This document shows, one piece after another, positions 15,695 to 22,730 of a stretch of 31,472 nt of DNA. The translations under genes were made by a program, and so were the position numbers. Each line of letters opens with the position of its first letter. Position 1 is the first letter of the stretch. The stretch is from a virus. Location: positions 1 to 31,472 of IMG/VR virus record IMGVR_UViG_3300002460_000822; one strand, 5' to 3'. A model generated the notes under the pieces. It worked only from the letters and a program-made list of their open reading frames with translations, searched no databases and had not been told where the DNA came from.

Positions 15695-16939
15695 ATGGCT
15701 ATAGTGATTTCGGACGTTAGTAACGCTCTGCAAAAAGTTATCATGCCTTATATTAGGGATAACTTTGACAAGAAAACGATTCTGCTTGACCAATTAAAAA
15801 GGAACGCAAATGTTACGTTTATGAACGATAACTTCTATGCTCCTGTTCGATCTACCAGAAATACGGGTTTGGCAAATCTTGCAAATGATGGAACCAAACT
15901 TCGTGCTGGCAAGTCGGGCATTAGTCAGGCAAGCGTGGCAGTAAAAATCTTAACTGGAACATTCGATATCTCGAAGTTGACCATTGATGCTACCAAAACC
16001 GCCAAAGGTGCAGTTGAAAATCAATTGACCTGGCAGGCCAAACAGTTGGCATCAGATTTTGCTAAAAACGTAAACAGACAGATGTATAGTGATGGTGTGG
16101 GAGTTGTGTCAGAAGTTGCCTCCTCTGCAGGAACAGCAACCTTCACGATTCAGCAACCTTCCTCGTCTTTGGATGATGGACGCTCGACTGATTGGTATGG
16201 AACCGTAAACGGCGACATTTCGTATTCTAAATACCTTTTTGCTGGACAAGGCATTGGTATTGGTACGGCAGCCGCTTATTGCGGAACTATATCTTCAGTT
16301 ACAGGCAATACCGTTGTATTGACAGTAGGTACTCCATCAGTTGCAAATGATGCCATCTATTTAGTAGATGGATCAAATTCGGCTGCGGGTACTTCAGAAA
16401 TACAAGGATTGCGATCAGCGTTGTCAACAACGACAGGAACATCGCTTTATGCAGCACTTGCACGATCTACTCAGGGTTGGACTCCACAAGTTGGGACAGT
16501 CAGCGAGGCACTTACTTTATCAGCAATTGAGGATAAGTATTTGTCAGCAGTTGAATATGCCCAAGTTGGTGATCAATATGCCATCTTTGTCAACAAATCA
16601 TTGTTTAAAAAATATGGCGACATATTAACAGCAATGAGACGAACAGTTGATAAAACCCAGTTATTGGGTGGATGGACAGGATTGGAGTTTGCCGCAGGGA
16701 ATGGAACGGTAGGAGTATTTTTGGATTTTGACGTTCCAGATGGAGAAGTTCTTATTGTCAATCTTGATACTTGGACACTTTGTCAGGTATCTGACTTAGA
16801 TTGGCTTGAGTCTCCGTCTGCGGGTGCATTAGTCAGAACCACCGACTATATTACCTATCAGGCAACGATGGTCTGGTTTATGAACTTACTATGTGTTTCG
16901 CCAGGGGCGAATGGTAGGTTAACGCAGAAGACTGATTAA
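15695..16939 (+). CDS. Major capsid protein
   Basis: 414 residues. The N-terminus (A-I-V-I-S-D-V-S-N-A-L-Q-K-V-I-M-P-Y-I-R-D-N-F) and the early F-Y-A-P-V-R-S-T-R-N-T-G segment are typical of HK97-fold coats of short-tailed phages. The body alternates strand-rich and helical parts with a Gly/Thr-rich middle (residues 140-240). It follows the scaffold directly and has the strongest ribosome site in the window, as expected for the most abundant virion protein. A P22-like or HK97-like subtype cannot be settled by eye. Confidence 0.85.
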   Translation: MAIVISDVSNALQKVIMPYIRDNFDKKTILLDQLKRNANVTFMNDNFYAPVRSTRNTGLANLANDGTKLRAGKSGISQASVAVKILTGTFDISKLTIDATKTAKGAVENQLTWQAKQLASDFAKNVNRQMYSDGVGVVSEVASSAGTATFTIQQPSSSLDDGRSTDWYGTVNGDISYSKYLFAGQGIGIGTAAAYCGTISSVTGNTVVLTVGTPSVANDAIYLVDGSNSAAGTSEIQGLRSALSTTTGTSLYAALARSTQGWTPQVGTVSEALTLSAIEDKYLSAVEYAQVGDQYAIFVNKSLFKKYGDILTAMRRTVDKTQLLGGWTGLEFAAGNGTVGVFLDFDVPDGEVLIVNLDTWTLCQVSDLDWLESPSAGALVRTTDYITYQATMVWFMNLLCVSPGANGRLTQKTD

Positions 16940-16942
16940 AAA

Positions 16943-17013
16943 GGCGGATTTTGGCGGCGCCTCGACAGGAAATGGCGGGGAAACAATAAGCCCGTAACAA
17001 GTACCTGACCGCC
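16943..17013 (+). ncRNA. GC-rich folded RNA element downstream of the capsid gene
   Basis: This stretch is far richer in G and C than its surroundings. Nested pairs are visible: GGCGG (16943-16947) with CCGCC (17009-17013), CAGG (16966-16969) with CCTG (17004-17007), CGGG (16976-16979) with CCCG (16991-16994), and a small GGC/GCC hairpin at 16953-16961. There is no T run, so it is not a terminator. Part of it (TCGACAGG-AAATGG) faintly recalls tmRNA 5' sequence. It probably belongs with the tRNA-like element just downstream. Confidence 0.45.
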
Positions 17014-17018
17014 AATTA

Positions 17019-17124
17019 GGGGGGATAAGATTGATTAAAGAGTCCTAATAACAAACACATATTTTCCAATCTGGTATGTTGAAGACCTTTTAATTTGACG
17101 GTTCAAGTCCGTCACCCCCCACCA
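17019..17124 (+). ncRNA. tRNA-like RNA with T arm and encoded CCA
   Basis: GGGGGG (17019-17024) pairs with CCCCCC (17115-17120), giving a 6-bp acceptor plus an A-A seventh position. Discriminator A and CCA follow (17121-17124). A perfect T arm is present: GACGG, loop TTCAAGT, CCGTC (17097-17113). Instead of D and anticodon arms there is one long helix, 17034-17044 with 17084-17094 (ten of eleven positions paired), capped by ACATA/TATGT (17057-17061, 17075-17079). No D stem or anticodon loop with T33 fits. This is the shape of a tRNA mimic or tmRNA-type domain, not a decoding tRNA. The next ATG is three bases after CCA. Confidence 0.5.
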
Positions 17125-17126
17125 AT

Positions 17127-17456
17127 ATGGCATTAACTAAAAATCAAATAAGAGATCACAAAAAATATTTTGTTGAACGGGGGCAGGAGGGATTTAATCC
17201 TAAGTGGAACAAGATGGTCGTCAACGAGGTGATCGCTGAGGCGGAGGCAATGAAAAAAAGAAGGGAAAAGACGTTTGAAAACAAGATAAGAGAACGGGCA
17301 AGTGCAGTTGCCTCATACCTAAAGTCAGGAATGATCAACTCAGGAAGACCGATAGAAAGATACTTAGGTAAAAAGAACTTAGCCTATTTACAGGGACAAA
17401 AGATAGTTGAGGTAATAAAAGGAAAATCAAAGCAGTTGTTAGAAGTTAATAACTAA
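17127..17456 (+). CDS. Hypothetical basic helical protein
   Basis: 109 residues, strongly basic and mostly helical (E-V-I-A-E-A-E-A-M-K-K-R-R-E-K-T-F-E-N-K). No known motif is recognised. It begins two bases after the CCA end of the tRNA-like RNA and has no Shine-Dalgarno. If that RNA is cut out by tRNA-processing enzymes, the remaining mRNA would start at this ATG. It is in the capsid segment, so an assembly role is possible but unproved. Confidence 0.5.
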   Translation: MALTKNQIRDHKKYFVERGQEGFNPKWNKMVVNEVIAEAEAMKKRREKTFENKIRERASAVASYLKSGMINSGRPIERYLGKKNLAYLQGQKIVEVIKGKSKQLLEVNN

Positions 17457-17458
17457 AT

Positions 17459-17635
17459 ATGACACCGGAAGAAAGACAAAGACTTCAGGCGATGCGGGAG
17501 CTTGGGACAATGAACCAGGCACAGGCGTTGGCTTATTTTGAGCTTCTTAAGAAAGAAGAGGAATCTTCAGAGGTTCAACTGCCAGTTCCAGTAGCGCCAG
17601 TAGTCGAAGGACCAAAAAAGAAAGCTAAAAAGTAG
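17459..17635 (+). CDS. Small Glu/Lys/Pro-rich protein
   Basis: 58 residues: M-T-P-E-E-R-Q-R-L-Q-A-M-R-E-L-G-T-M-N-Q, then a helical stretch, a Pro/Val-rich linker (Q-L-P-V-P-V-A-P-V-V) and a K-K-K-A-K-K tail. It starts two bases after the previous stop (TAA-AT-ATG), the junction type used all along this genome. The helix-linker-basic-tail build is typical of small capsid accessory proteins, but no family was recognised. Confidence 0.6.
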   Translation: MTPEERQRLQAMRELGTMNQAQALAYFELLKKEEESSEVQLPVPVAPVVEGPKKKAKK

Positions 17636-17659
17636 TTAGAAATTATAAACTTTTTAGGG

Positions 17660-17671
17660 AAGGGGGTGAAT
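17660..17671 (+). repeat. AAGGGGGTGAAT box, left side of the homing endonuclease gene
   Basis: A 12-base identical copy stands at 18381-18392, at the other end of the endonuclease gene, and a third at 15678-15689 before the capsid gene. Here it serves as the Shine-Dalgarno for the TTG start at 17675. Confidence 0.6.
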
Positions 17672-17674
17672 AGC

Positions 17675-18406
17675 TTGTTAGAGTCTATTTGTAAATTATG
17701 CGAAAAGAAATATAAGGTTTTTAGATATTTAGTTAAAAGTGGACAAAAATTTTGTAGTTTTGAGTGTTATTGGAAAAGTCTTAAAGGTAGACCAACTTGG
17801 AATAAAGGGAAGAAATGTTCATCAATATCAAAAGGAAAGTTGGGTAAAACTACTGCTAATAAAGGTAGGGTTTTTAGCAAAGAGTGGCGTGATAAATTAA
17901 GTAGGGCATTAATGGATAAGAAAGTATCATTAGAAGCAAGAAAGAAAATGAGTTTAGCTAAAAAAGGTTGTAATTCACCAATGTTAGGAAAGCATCATAG
18001 CGAAGAAACTAAAGCAAAATTAAGAGAAATTCGTTTAAAACAAAAATTTACAATAGAACAAATAAGAAAATCTTTGATTAGACGACCAATGTCAAGTTTA
18101 GAAATTAAGGTTAAAAAAGTTATTGAAAAACATAATCTACCTTATAAATTCGTTGGTAATGGTAAGTTTTGGATAGAACGTAAAAATCCAGATTTTATTA
18201 ATATTAATGGAGAAAAAAAAGCAGTTGAAGTTTATTGGAAAGAACACAAAGATAAATTTAGAGGAAATTCAGAACAATGGATGAAAAATCGACAAAAAAT
18301 ATTTAATAAATATGGTTGGCAAATAATATTTTTAGAAGCTAAAGAGTTAACGGAATTACAAATTATAAATGCGTTATCGAAAGGGGGTGAATTACAATTA
18401 GCATAA
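17675..18406 (+). CDS. Free-standing homing endonuclease (NUMOD3 plus Vsr-like nuclease)
   Basis: 243 residues from a TTG start at 17675, chosen because AAGGGGGTG lies at normal distance; the GTG at 17666 is part of that site. In order: an N-terminal zinc knuckle (C6-x-x-C9 and C27-x-x-x-C31), several NUMOD3-type DNA-binding repeats (W-N-K-G-K, then M-L-G-K-H-H-S-E-E-T-K-A-K-L), and a C-terminal Vsr/PD-(D/E)xK-like domain (N-P-D-F... K-K-A-V-E-V-Y-W, ending W-Q-I-I-F-L-E-A). Such genes cut an empty allele and copy themselves. It is more AT-rich than its neighbours and sits inside the leader of the gene at 18417. Confidence 0.85.
   Translation: MLESICKLCEKKYKVFRYLVKSGQKFCSFECYWKSLKGRPTWNKGKKCSSISKGKLGKTTANKGRVFSKEWRDKLSRALMDKKVSLEARKKMSLAKKGCNSPMLGKHHSEETKAKLREIRLKQKFTIEQIRKSLIRRPMSSLEIKVKKVIEKHNLPYKFVGNGKFWIERKNPDFININGEKKAVEVYWKEHKDKFRGNSEQWMKNRQKIFNKYGWQIIFLEAKELTELQIINALSKGGELQLA
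18381..18392 (+). repeat. AAGGGGGTGAAT box, right side of the homing endonuclease gene
   Basis: Identical to 17660-17671 and lies within the last codons of the endonuclease gene. It is the only strong ribosome site near the next ATG (18417) but ends 24 bases before it, too far for normal use, so it may be a displaced or remade copy of the site that originally served that gene. Confidence 0.55.
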
Positions 18407-18416
18407 TTGTTATTTT

Positions 18417-19109
18417 ATGTCTCCTGGACTTAAAAAACACTATCCAGATGTTAGATTTTCTGGAAATAAAGTAACACCAGATGAGGTGGATGAATACGTT
18501 TATACCAATATTTACTATCCGACAGCGTCAGCATCATGGTTTGGAACAGCGGCAGCAGGATCAGCAACTCAAACGAAAGAGTTTGTAATGTTACAGCAAC
18601 AGGCTGATTACACAAGAACACCGCTTTTAACAATAACTTGTGCTTCAGGAACGATTACATCAGGCACTTGTTATCTTACTGGGACTGATCAATTTGGTTA
18701 TGCACAAACTGAAGAAATTAGTGCTCTAGGAACATCGGGTGTTACGAGGGCAGGAACCAAAATCTTCAAAACGATAAGCGCCGGCTCTTTGGTTTTAGCT
18801 AATACAGGAGCGCAAGGAACAGCGCTTGCCACAGCAACTTTGGGAGCAGCGATTGGTACAGCCGCAAACCAAGTTGCAAGATTTGGTTTAGGGTATAAGG
18901 TAGGGGCAGCGTCTGATGTTAAAATGGTCTCTTGGATCAATAATGGGACGGCAACGGGGATAACTGCAGGAACGGTCATCTCAACTTTGGTTTCAGCAAC
19001 GACTCATTCGTTTGCAGGAACAAAGATTGTTGCAGCAACAGATGTATATACTGTCCAAGCAATTCCAACTTATAATGCAGAAGCAGAAACTAAAAACGTC
19101 TGTTCGTAA
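18417..19109 (+). CDS. Virion protein, first of a tandem paralogous pair
   Basis: 230 residues. It shares with the next protein (19151) the order P-G-L-K-K at the start, D-E-V-D-x-Y, A-S-W-F-G-T-A-A-A-G-S, Q-Q-A-D-Y, G-T-D/N-Q-F-G, S-D-V-K-M, S-A-T-T-H-S-F-A-G-T-K and P-T-Y-N-A-E. The rest is a Thr/Ala/Gly-rich beta domain. The place after the capsid gene suggests a capsid decoration or head fibre protein; this is inferred from position. Its ribosome site is disturbed by the endonuclease gene. The C-terminus ends in N-V-C-S, the pair partner in Y-I-A-A. Confidence 0.68.
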   Translation: MSPGLKKHYPDVRFSGNKVTPDEVDEYVYTNIYYPTASASWFGTAAAGSATQTKEFVMLQQQADYTRTPLLTITCASGTITSGTCYLTGTDQFGYAQTEEISALGTSGVTRAGTKIFKTISAGSLVLANTGAQGTALATATLGAAIGTAANQVARFGLGYKVGAASDVKMVSWINNGTATGITAGTVISTLVSATTHSFAGTKIVAATDVYTVQAIPTYNAEAETKNVCS

Positions 19110-19150
19110 GTTGGTAATTAGAAATTAAATAGAGAAAGGGGTGAAAGAAA

Positions 19151-19849
19151 ATGCCAGGATTAAAGAAATATCATCCTGAATTTGACAGTTATAGATCGGG
19201 TATAACCCGAAGAGATAAGGTAACCCAAGATGAAGTGGATCAATATAAGTACACTAAAGTCATCTATCCGTCAACATCGGCGTCTTGGTTCGGAACGGCA
19301 GCGGCGGGTTCATCGGGTCAAGCGAAAGCGTTTGTAATGTTGAACCAACAAGCTGATTATCCGAGAACACCGCTTGTAACGGTTACAAACTCGTCAGGTT
19401 CAATCTGTGCGGGAAGCGCTTATCTTGTAGGAACAAATCAATTTGGACAAACAATAACCGAAACTATTGCACTTTCAGGAACTGAAACTACAACAGCGGC
19501 AGGAACTCATATCTATAAAACCATCACTGCAGGAACGGTTACATTCGGGACTGCGACAGAGGAGGATGGAACAGCTACGTTAGGTGTAGCTGTGGGAACT
19601 ACCGCAGGAGTTGAGTGCCGGTTTGGATTGGGATATAGACTAGGTGCGACATCAGACGTAAAAATGATAACGTGGGTTGACAATGCGACATTAACTGGTT
19701 TGAATAAAGGGACTACTAATAGTAGTTTAGTGTCGGCAACTACCCATTCATTTGCGGGGACAAAAAACCTTGCAATTACGGACATTTATATTGTTCAAGC
19801 GCTACCAACTTATAATGCAGAATACGATGCAACATATATTGCGGCATAA
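19151..19849 (+). CDS. Virion protein, second of a tandem paralogous pair
   Basis: 232 residues, alignable end to end with the protein at 18417 but with about nine extra residues near the N-terminus (S-Y-R-S-G-I-T-R-R-D). AAAGGGGTGA ends six bases before the ATG, so it keeps the strong ribosome site that its paralogue has lost, and is probably the better-expressed copy. A strong terminator follows, ending the capsid transcript. Decoration or head-fibre function is inferred from order and composition. Confidence 0.72.
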   Translation: MPGLKKYHPEFDSYRSGITRRDKVTQDEVDQYKYTKVIYPSTSASWFGTAAAGSSGQAKAFVMLNQQADYPRTPLVTVTNSSGSICAGSAYLVGTNQFGQTITETIALSGTETTTAAGTHIYKTITAGTVTFGTATEEDGTATLGVAVGTTAGVECRFGLGYRLGATSDVKMITWVDNATLTGLNKGTTNSSLVSATTHSFAGTKNLAITDIYIVQALPTYNAEYDATYIAA

Positions 19850-19856
19850 TGCAACC

Positions 19857-19896
19857 TAAAAATAGCCGGTGGTGTAAAAGCTGCCGGTTATTTTTT
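19857..19896 (+). terminator. Intrinsic terminator of the capsid operon
   Basis: AAAAATAGCCGG (19858-19869, with the next A upstream) pairs with CCGGTTATTTTT (19884-19895) in a 12-bp stem with one G-T pair and a 14-base loop, followed by six T (19891-19896). It stands eight bases after the stop of the second paralogue and directly before the glycosyltransferase promoter. Confidence 0.85.
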
Positions 19897-19897
19897 G

Positions 19898-19926
19898 TTG
19901 ACAAATTGTTTTTTCTCACTTATACT
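19898..19926 (+). promoter_or_regulatory. Promoter of the glycosyltransferase block (leaderless type)
   Basis: TTGACA (19898-19903), exactly 17 bases, TATACT (19921-19926), then eight bases to the ATG at 19935. The start site should fall within two bases of the ATG. This is the best sigma70 promoter in the window and comes directly after a terminator, so the block is an independent transcription unit. Confidence 0.8.
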
Positions 19927-19934
19927 GTAAAAAC

Positions 19935-20783
19935 ATGAAACTTCCGGTCTGCTTCTTTACAGTCGCTCTCAACGAGATTAACCAACAATACTACAAGATG
20001 ATGCGCAACTCGTTCATGAAGTTTAACAGCAAATATCCACTAATAACCTACGGGAAAGAAGATTTTGATAAAGCTACTAAAACCAAAGAGTTTATAGAAG
20101 GCGTGAATGTAAAAGACCACAAAGACAATATGTTTAGGTTGACGCCGCTTTTTGCCAAAGAGTTAATCAAAGACTATGAACTTGTAGTCAGATTAGATGC
20201 CGACCAGATTATTATGGGGGACTTTGATTATATAGTCGAACAACGTAAAAACTATGATCTAGGGACAGTTTTAAATATAAACAGGGTCGATCCTTTGCAC
20301 TACAAGCCTTGCGGTGGTTGGGGAATACCGCCAAACGAATATTATAATATCGGACTGATCGCTTTTACTTCAGAAAGTTTTTTAAATCATTTATGGAAGT
20401 TGTGTAATAGTAAGTATTTCTGGCGTTTACAATATCGTGAACAGGATTTAGTGAACGTGATGGCTCACTACGGCGACTATCGGGTGAAGTGTTTTGATCA
20501 TCCTAATATAGAAAATAATTATTGTGCTTTTCATGGATTGGTTGCAAAGGGTGAAGGATTACGATTTAGACTTGAAAAAGACGGTGAAAAATACAAAGTA
20601 GTTTTGCCTAAAGGCCCAGACAATTATCCAGATCATGATATGGTTATTAAGGCATATCACTTTGCCGGTGGAGAGTTTGAGAAGAAATACAACTATCATA
20701 TACACTTTAAACCTGACATCGTTGATTATGTTGAATGGTTAATTTCAGATACCGGTAAGCCATATGAAAATAAATCTGAATAA
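19935..20783 (+). CDS. GT-A fold glycosyltransferase
   Basis: 282 residues. It opens with a Rossmann-type strand (V-C-F-F-T-V-A-L-N). The metal-binding D-x-D is V-V-R-L-D-A-D-Q-I-I (D88, D90), and there is a downstream Y-N-I-G-L-I-A-F motif and a late Y-H-F-A-G-G-E that fits the third ligand. The layout resembles GT8-type enzymes that use UDP- or GDP-sugars. It should add one sugar to a glycan or protein. The start is fixed by the promoter; no Shine-Dalgarno. Its end overlaps the next gene by 20 bases. Confidence 0.82.
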   Translation: MKLPVCFFTVALNEINQQYYKMMRNSFMKFNSKYPLITYGKEDFDKATKTKEFIEGVNVKDHKDNMFRLTPLFAKELIKDYELVVRLDADQIIMGDFDYIVEQRKNYDLGTVLNINRVDPLHYKPCGGWGIPPNEYYNIGLIAFTSESFLNHLWKLCNSKYFWRLQYREQDLVNVMAHYGDYRVKCFDHPNIENNYCAFHGLVAKGEGLRFRLEKDGEKYKVVLPKGPDNYPDHDMVIKAYHFAGGEFEKKYNYHIHFKPDIVDYVEWLISDTGKPYENKSE

Positions 20784-21051
20784 AATGTGGGAAAATAGAA
20801 ACATTAAAGCTGAAAACCAGTTTAATAGAGAAATTGAAAGAAAAAAACGTACTTCACGAATAGATTTAGAAACTATAGAAAAAGAAATTAATATAAGAGC
20901 ACCAGAGATCGAACGTATTTTAGAAAAAATATATTACGAATTAACAACAAAAAGTTTTAAAAGTCATTCAGATAATTCTAGTTTAGGTTTAATAATATTA
21001 ATTTATTTTATGTTGATTGCTATAATGATTAAACTTTTTTTAATTAAATGA
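20764..21051 (+). CDS. Small C-terminally anchored membrane protein
   Basis: 95 residues: a basic, helical N-terminal two thirds (likely amphipathic or coiled) and one hydrophobic span at about 74-94 (L-G-L-I-I-L-I-Y-F-M-L-I-A-I-M-I-K-L-F-L-I-K). It overlaps the glycosyltransferase gene by 20 bases and its TGA overlaps the ATG of the next glycosyltransferase. This translational coupling suggests it may hold the two enzymes at the membrane, which is inference. No family recognised. Confidence 0.65.
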   Translation: MKINLNKMWENRNIKAENQFNREIERKKRTSRIDLETIEKEINIRAPEIERILEKIYYELTTKSFKSHSDNSSLGLIILIYFMLIAIMIKLFLIK

Positions 21052-22223
21052 CACCAAAAAAATTACGAATAATGTTTTCATCTAATGCGATTTGGAGTCC
21101 TAGCGGTTACGCCCAGCAGATGCAGGACTTGCTACCATTAATTCGAGATGAGGGTTATCCTTTAGCGATAAGTAATTTTTATGGACAAGAAGGAGGAGTT
21201 TTCCTATTGGATGGTATTTTACAGTATCCTAAAATGGGTCATCCGTGGGGATCAGACGCTATGGTTGTTCACTCACAGGACTTTAACGCCGATGTCACAA
21301 TCACCTTACAAGATATTTGGGTGTTGGATGATAATAATATAAGAGAGTTAAAACGTTTTTGTCCAATTGTGCCGGTTGATCACGACCCGATACCAATGGG
21401 GATATTTAATAAACTAAAACTTGCTTACAAGATAATCACCTATTCAAAGTTCGGTTTTCACCAACTTGAGAAGTTAGGTACAGCGTCAACTTTTATCCCG
21501 CATACAGTCAATACCGAGTTATTTGTTAACTCGAACAAAAAAGCAGAGATCAGAAAAACTTTAGGCATACCGGAAGATATGTTTTTGTTTGGAATGGTAG
21601 CTGCCAACAAAGACAATCCGTCCCGCAAGTCATTTCAGGAGGTATTGGATGCTTTTAAAAGATTTCAAGACAAATACCCAAATAGCGGTATTTACTTTCA
21701 CGTGCTTCTTCAACAGCAAGGCGGATTTCCGATAGATACTTATGCCAACGCAATAAAAATAAAGAATATCTACAATACCCCGCCCTATACACAACTGCTT
21801 AAAGTATCGAAAGCCGACATGGTAAAAATATATAACTCTATAGATTGTCTGCTTGCTCCGTCAACCAATGGCGGGTTTGAAGTACCGTTAATTGAAGCGG
21901 GAGCGTGTGAAGTTCCGGCAATCACCAACGATTTTACCGCTATGAAAGATTTAGTTATAGAAGGCGTTACCGGATACAAGACTAAAGTAGCTTATAAACG
22001 TTATACTCATCTGCAAAGCTATATTGGAATACCAAGTGTTGACTCGCTTTATGAGAAAATGGAGGCGGTTTATGCTACGGATAGGGTTAAAATGGGTAAA
22101 GAAGCACGCAAGTTTGTGGTTGAGAACTTTGACTTGAAGACTACATTTAACACTAAATGGAAATTCTGGCTTGAACGCACGGAAAAGGAAATTTATCCCA
22201 ATCTTGTTGAAAAACTTGACTAA
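21048..22223 (+). CDS. GT-B fold glycosyltransferase (GT4-like)
   Basis: 391 residues. The N-terminal domain has the phage-type opening S-N-A-I-W-S-P-S-G-Y-A-Q-Q, and the middle has I-P-H-T-V-N-T-E-L-F. The donor-binding C-terminal domain ends in the E-x7-E type motif G-G-F-E-V-P-L-I-E-A-G (about residues 277-287). Retaining GT4 enzymes use nucleotide sugars. Similar proteins occur in other phage genomes, role unknown. It is coupled by ATGA to the small membrane protein and closes the three-gene block. Confidence 0.85.
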   Translation: MTPKKLRIMFSSNAIWSPSGYAQQMQDLLPLIRDEGYPLAISNFYGQEGGVFLLDGILQYPKMGHPWGSDAMVVHSQDFNADVTITLQDIWVLDDNNIRELKRFCPIVPVDHDPIPMGIFNKLKLAYKIITYSKFGFHQLEKLGTASTFIPHTVNTELFVNSNKKAEIRKTLGIPEDMFLFGMVAANKDNPSRKSFQEVLDAFKRFQDKYPNSGIYFHVLLQQQGGFPIDTYANAIKIKNIYNTPPYTQLLKVSKADMVKIYNSIDCLLAPSTNGGFEVPLIEAGACEVPAITNDFTAMKDLVIEGVTGYKTKVAYKRYTHLQSYIGIPSVDSLYEKMEAVYATDRVKMGKEARKFVVENFDLKTTFNTKWKFWLERTEKEIYPNLVEKLD

Positions 22224-22251
22224 CTTTTATATCTACATTAAACTTTATTTC

Positions 22252-22286
22252 AAGTGATATGCAGTCTATCCCGTATGCGATCACTT
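22252..22286 (+). other. Inverted repeat before the next virion gene
   Basis: AAGTGAT (22252-22258) pairs with ATCACTT (22280-22286) around a 21-base loop. No T run follows, so it is not a convincing terminator. It could be an operator or mRNA hairpin. A TTGACT box at 22216-22221 with a weak TAAACT 17 bases on would start transcription just upstream of it. Confidence 0.3.
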
Positions 22287-22318
22287 TAAATATTAATTAA
22301 ATTAAGGGATAAAATATT

Positions 22319-22705
22319 ATGTCTAGTTTAAATGATCTTCACTATGCGTCTTTTGGGACAGAAGGAACGACTACTTTCCAAATTACGGGAGGTGCTTTTG
22401 CGACAGGTTTCGGAACATTTGTTATGGGGAGTGCTGGTTCAGCCGGAACAGTTACAAATACTTTTCAAGGTGTTACAAGAGGAGTTACCTTTGTTACACC
22501 AGCCTTAACCGGAACAGGAACGGCGACTTTAGCACTTATAGATAGCAAAGGTGGAACAATGATTTCACAAGCTCAAGTTGAGTCGGGAACAGCGTATTAC
22601 GGAACAATCGTACCGATGACAACAGACATGACTTGGACTGCGGTAGCCAATGGAACTCAAGCCTCAGCCGCAACAGCCAGTTTTGCAGTGCATTACGAAA
22701 AATAA
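22319..22705 (+). CDS. Small beta-rich virion protein
   Basis: 128 residues, Thr/Gly/Ala-rich, alternating strand pattern, no charge clusters; probably one beta-sandwich. It carries the F-G-T-E-G-T and G-S-A-G-S-A-G-T motifs common in the other virion proteins here. AAGGGA lies about ten bases before the ATG, a weak Shine-Dalgarno. It stands at the head of the tail-hub and fibre block, so a tail accessory or head-tail joining role is possible. Not recognised as a family. Confidence 0.55.
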   Translation: MSSLNDLHYASFGTEGTTTFQITGGAFATGFGTFVMGSAGSAGTVTNTFQGVTRGVTFVTPALTGTGTATLALIDSKGGTMISQAQVESGTAYYGTIVPMTTDMTWTAVANGTQASAATASFAVHYEK

Positions 22706-22730
22706 ATTATAAGTTTAGAAATTCGACAAT

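Noticed and set aside
16943-17124. tmRNA (ssrA)
   Set aside because: The acceptor partner of the 3' end is at 17019, not at the 5' start of the GC-rich part. The total is far too short, and no tag reading frame with a resume codon is visible.
17019-17124. Ordinary tRNA
   Set aside because: No D stem with GG in the loop and no 7-base anticodon loop with T33 could be placed; the central helix excludes the cloverleaf.
16943-17124. Group I intron linked to the homing endonuclease
   Set aside because: None of the conserved core segments was seen, and no split gene surrounds the element.
22252-22286. Intrinsic terminator after the glycosyltransferases
   Set aside because: There is no T run after the stem and the loop is long; kept only as an inverted repeat.
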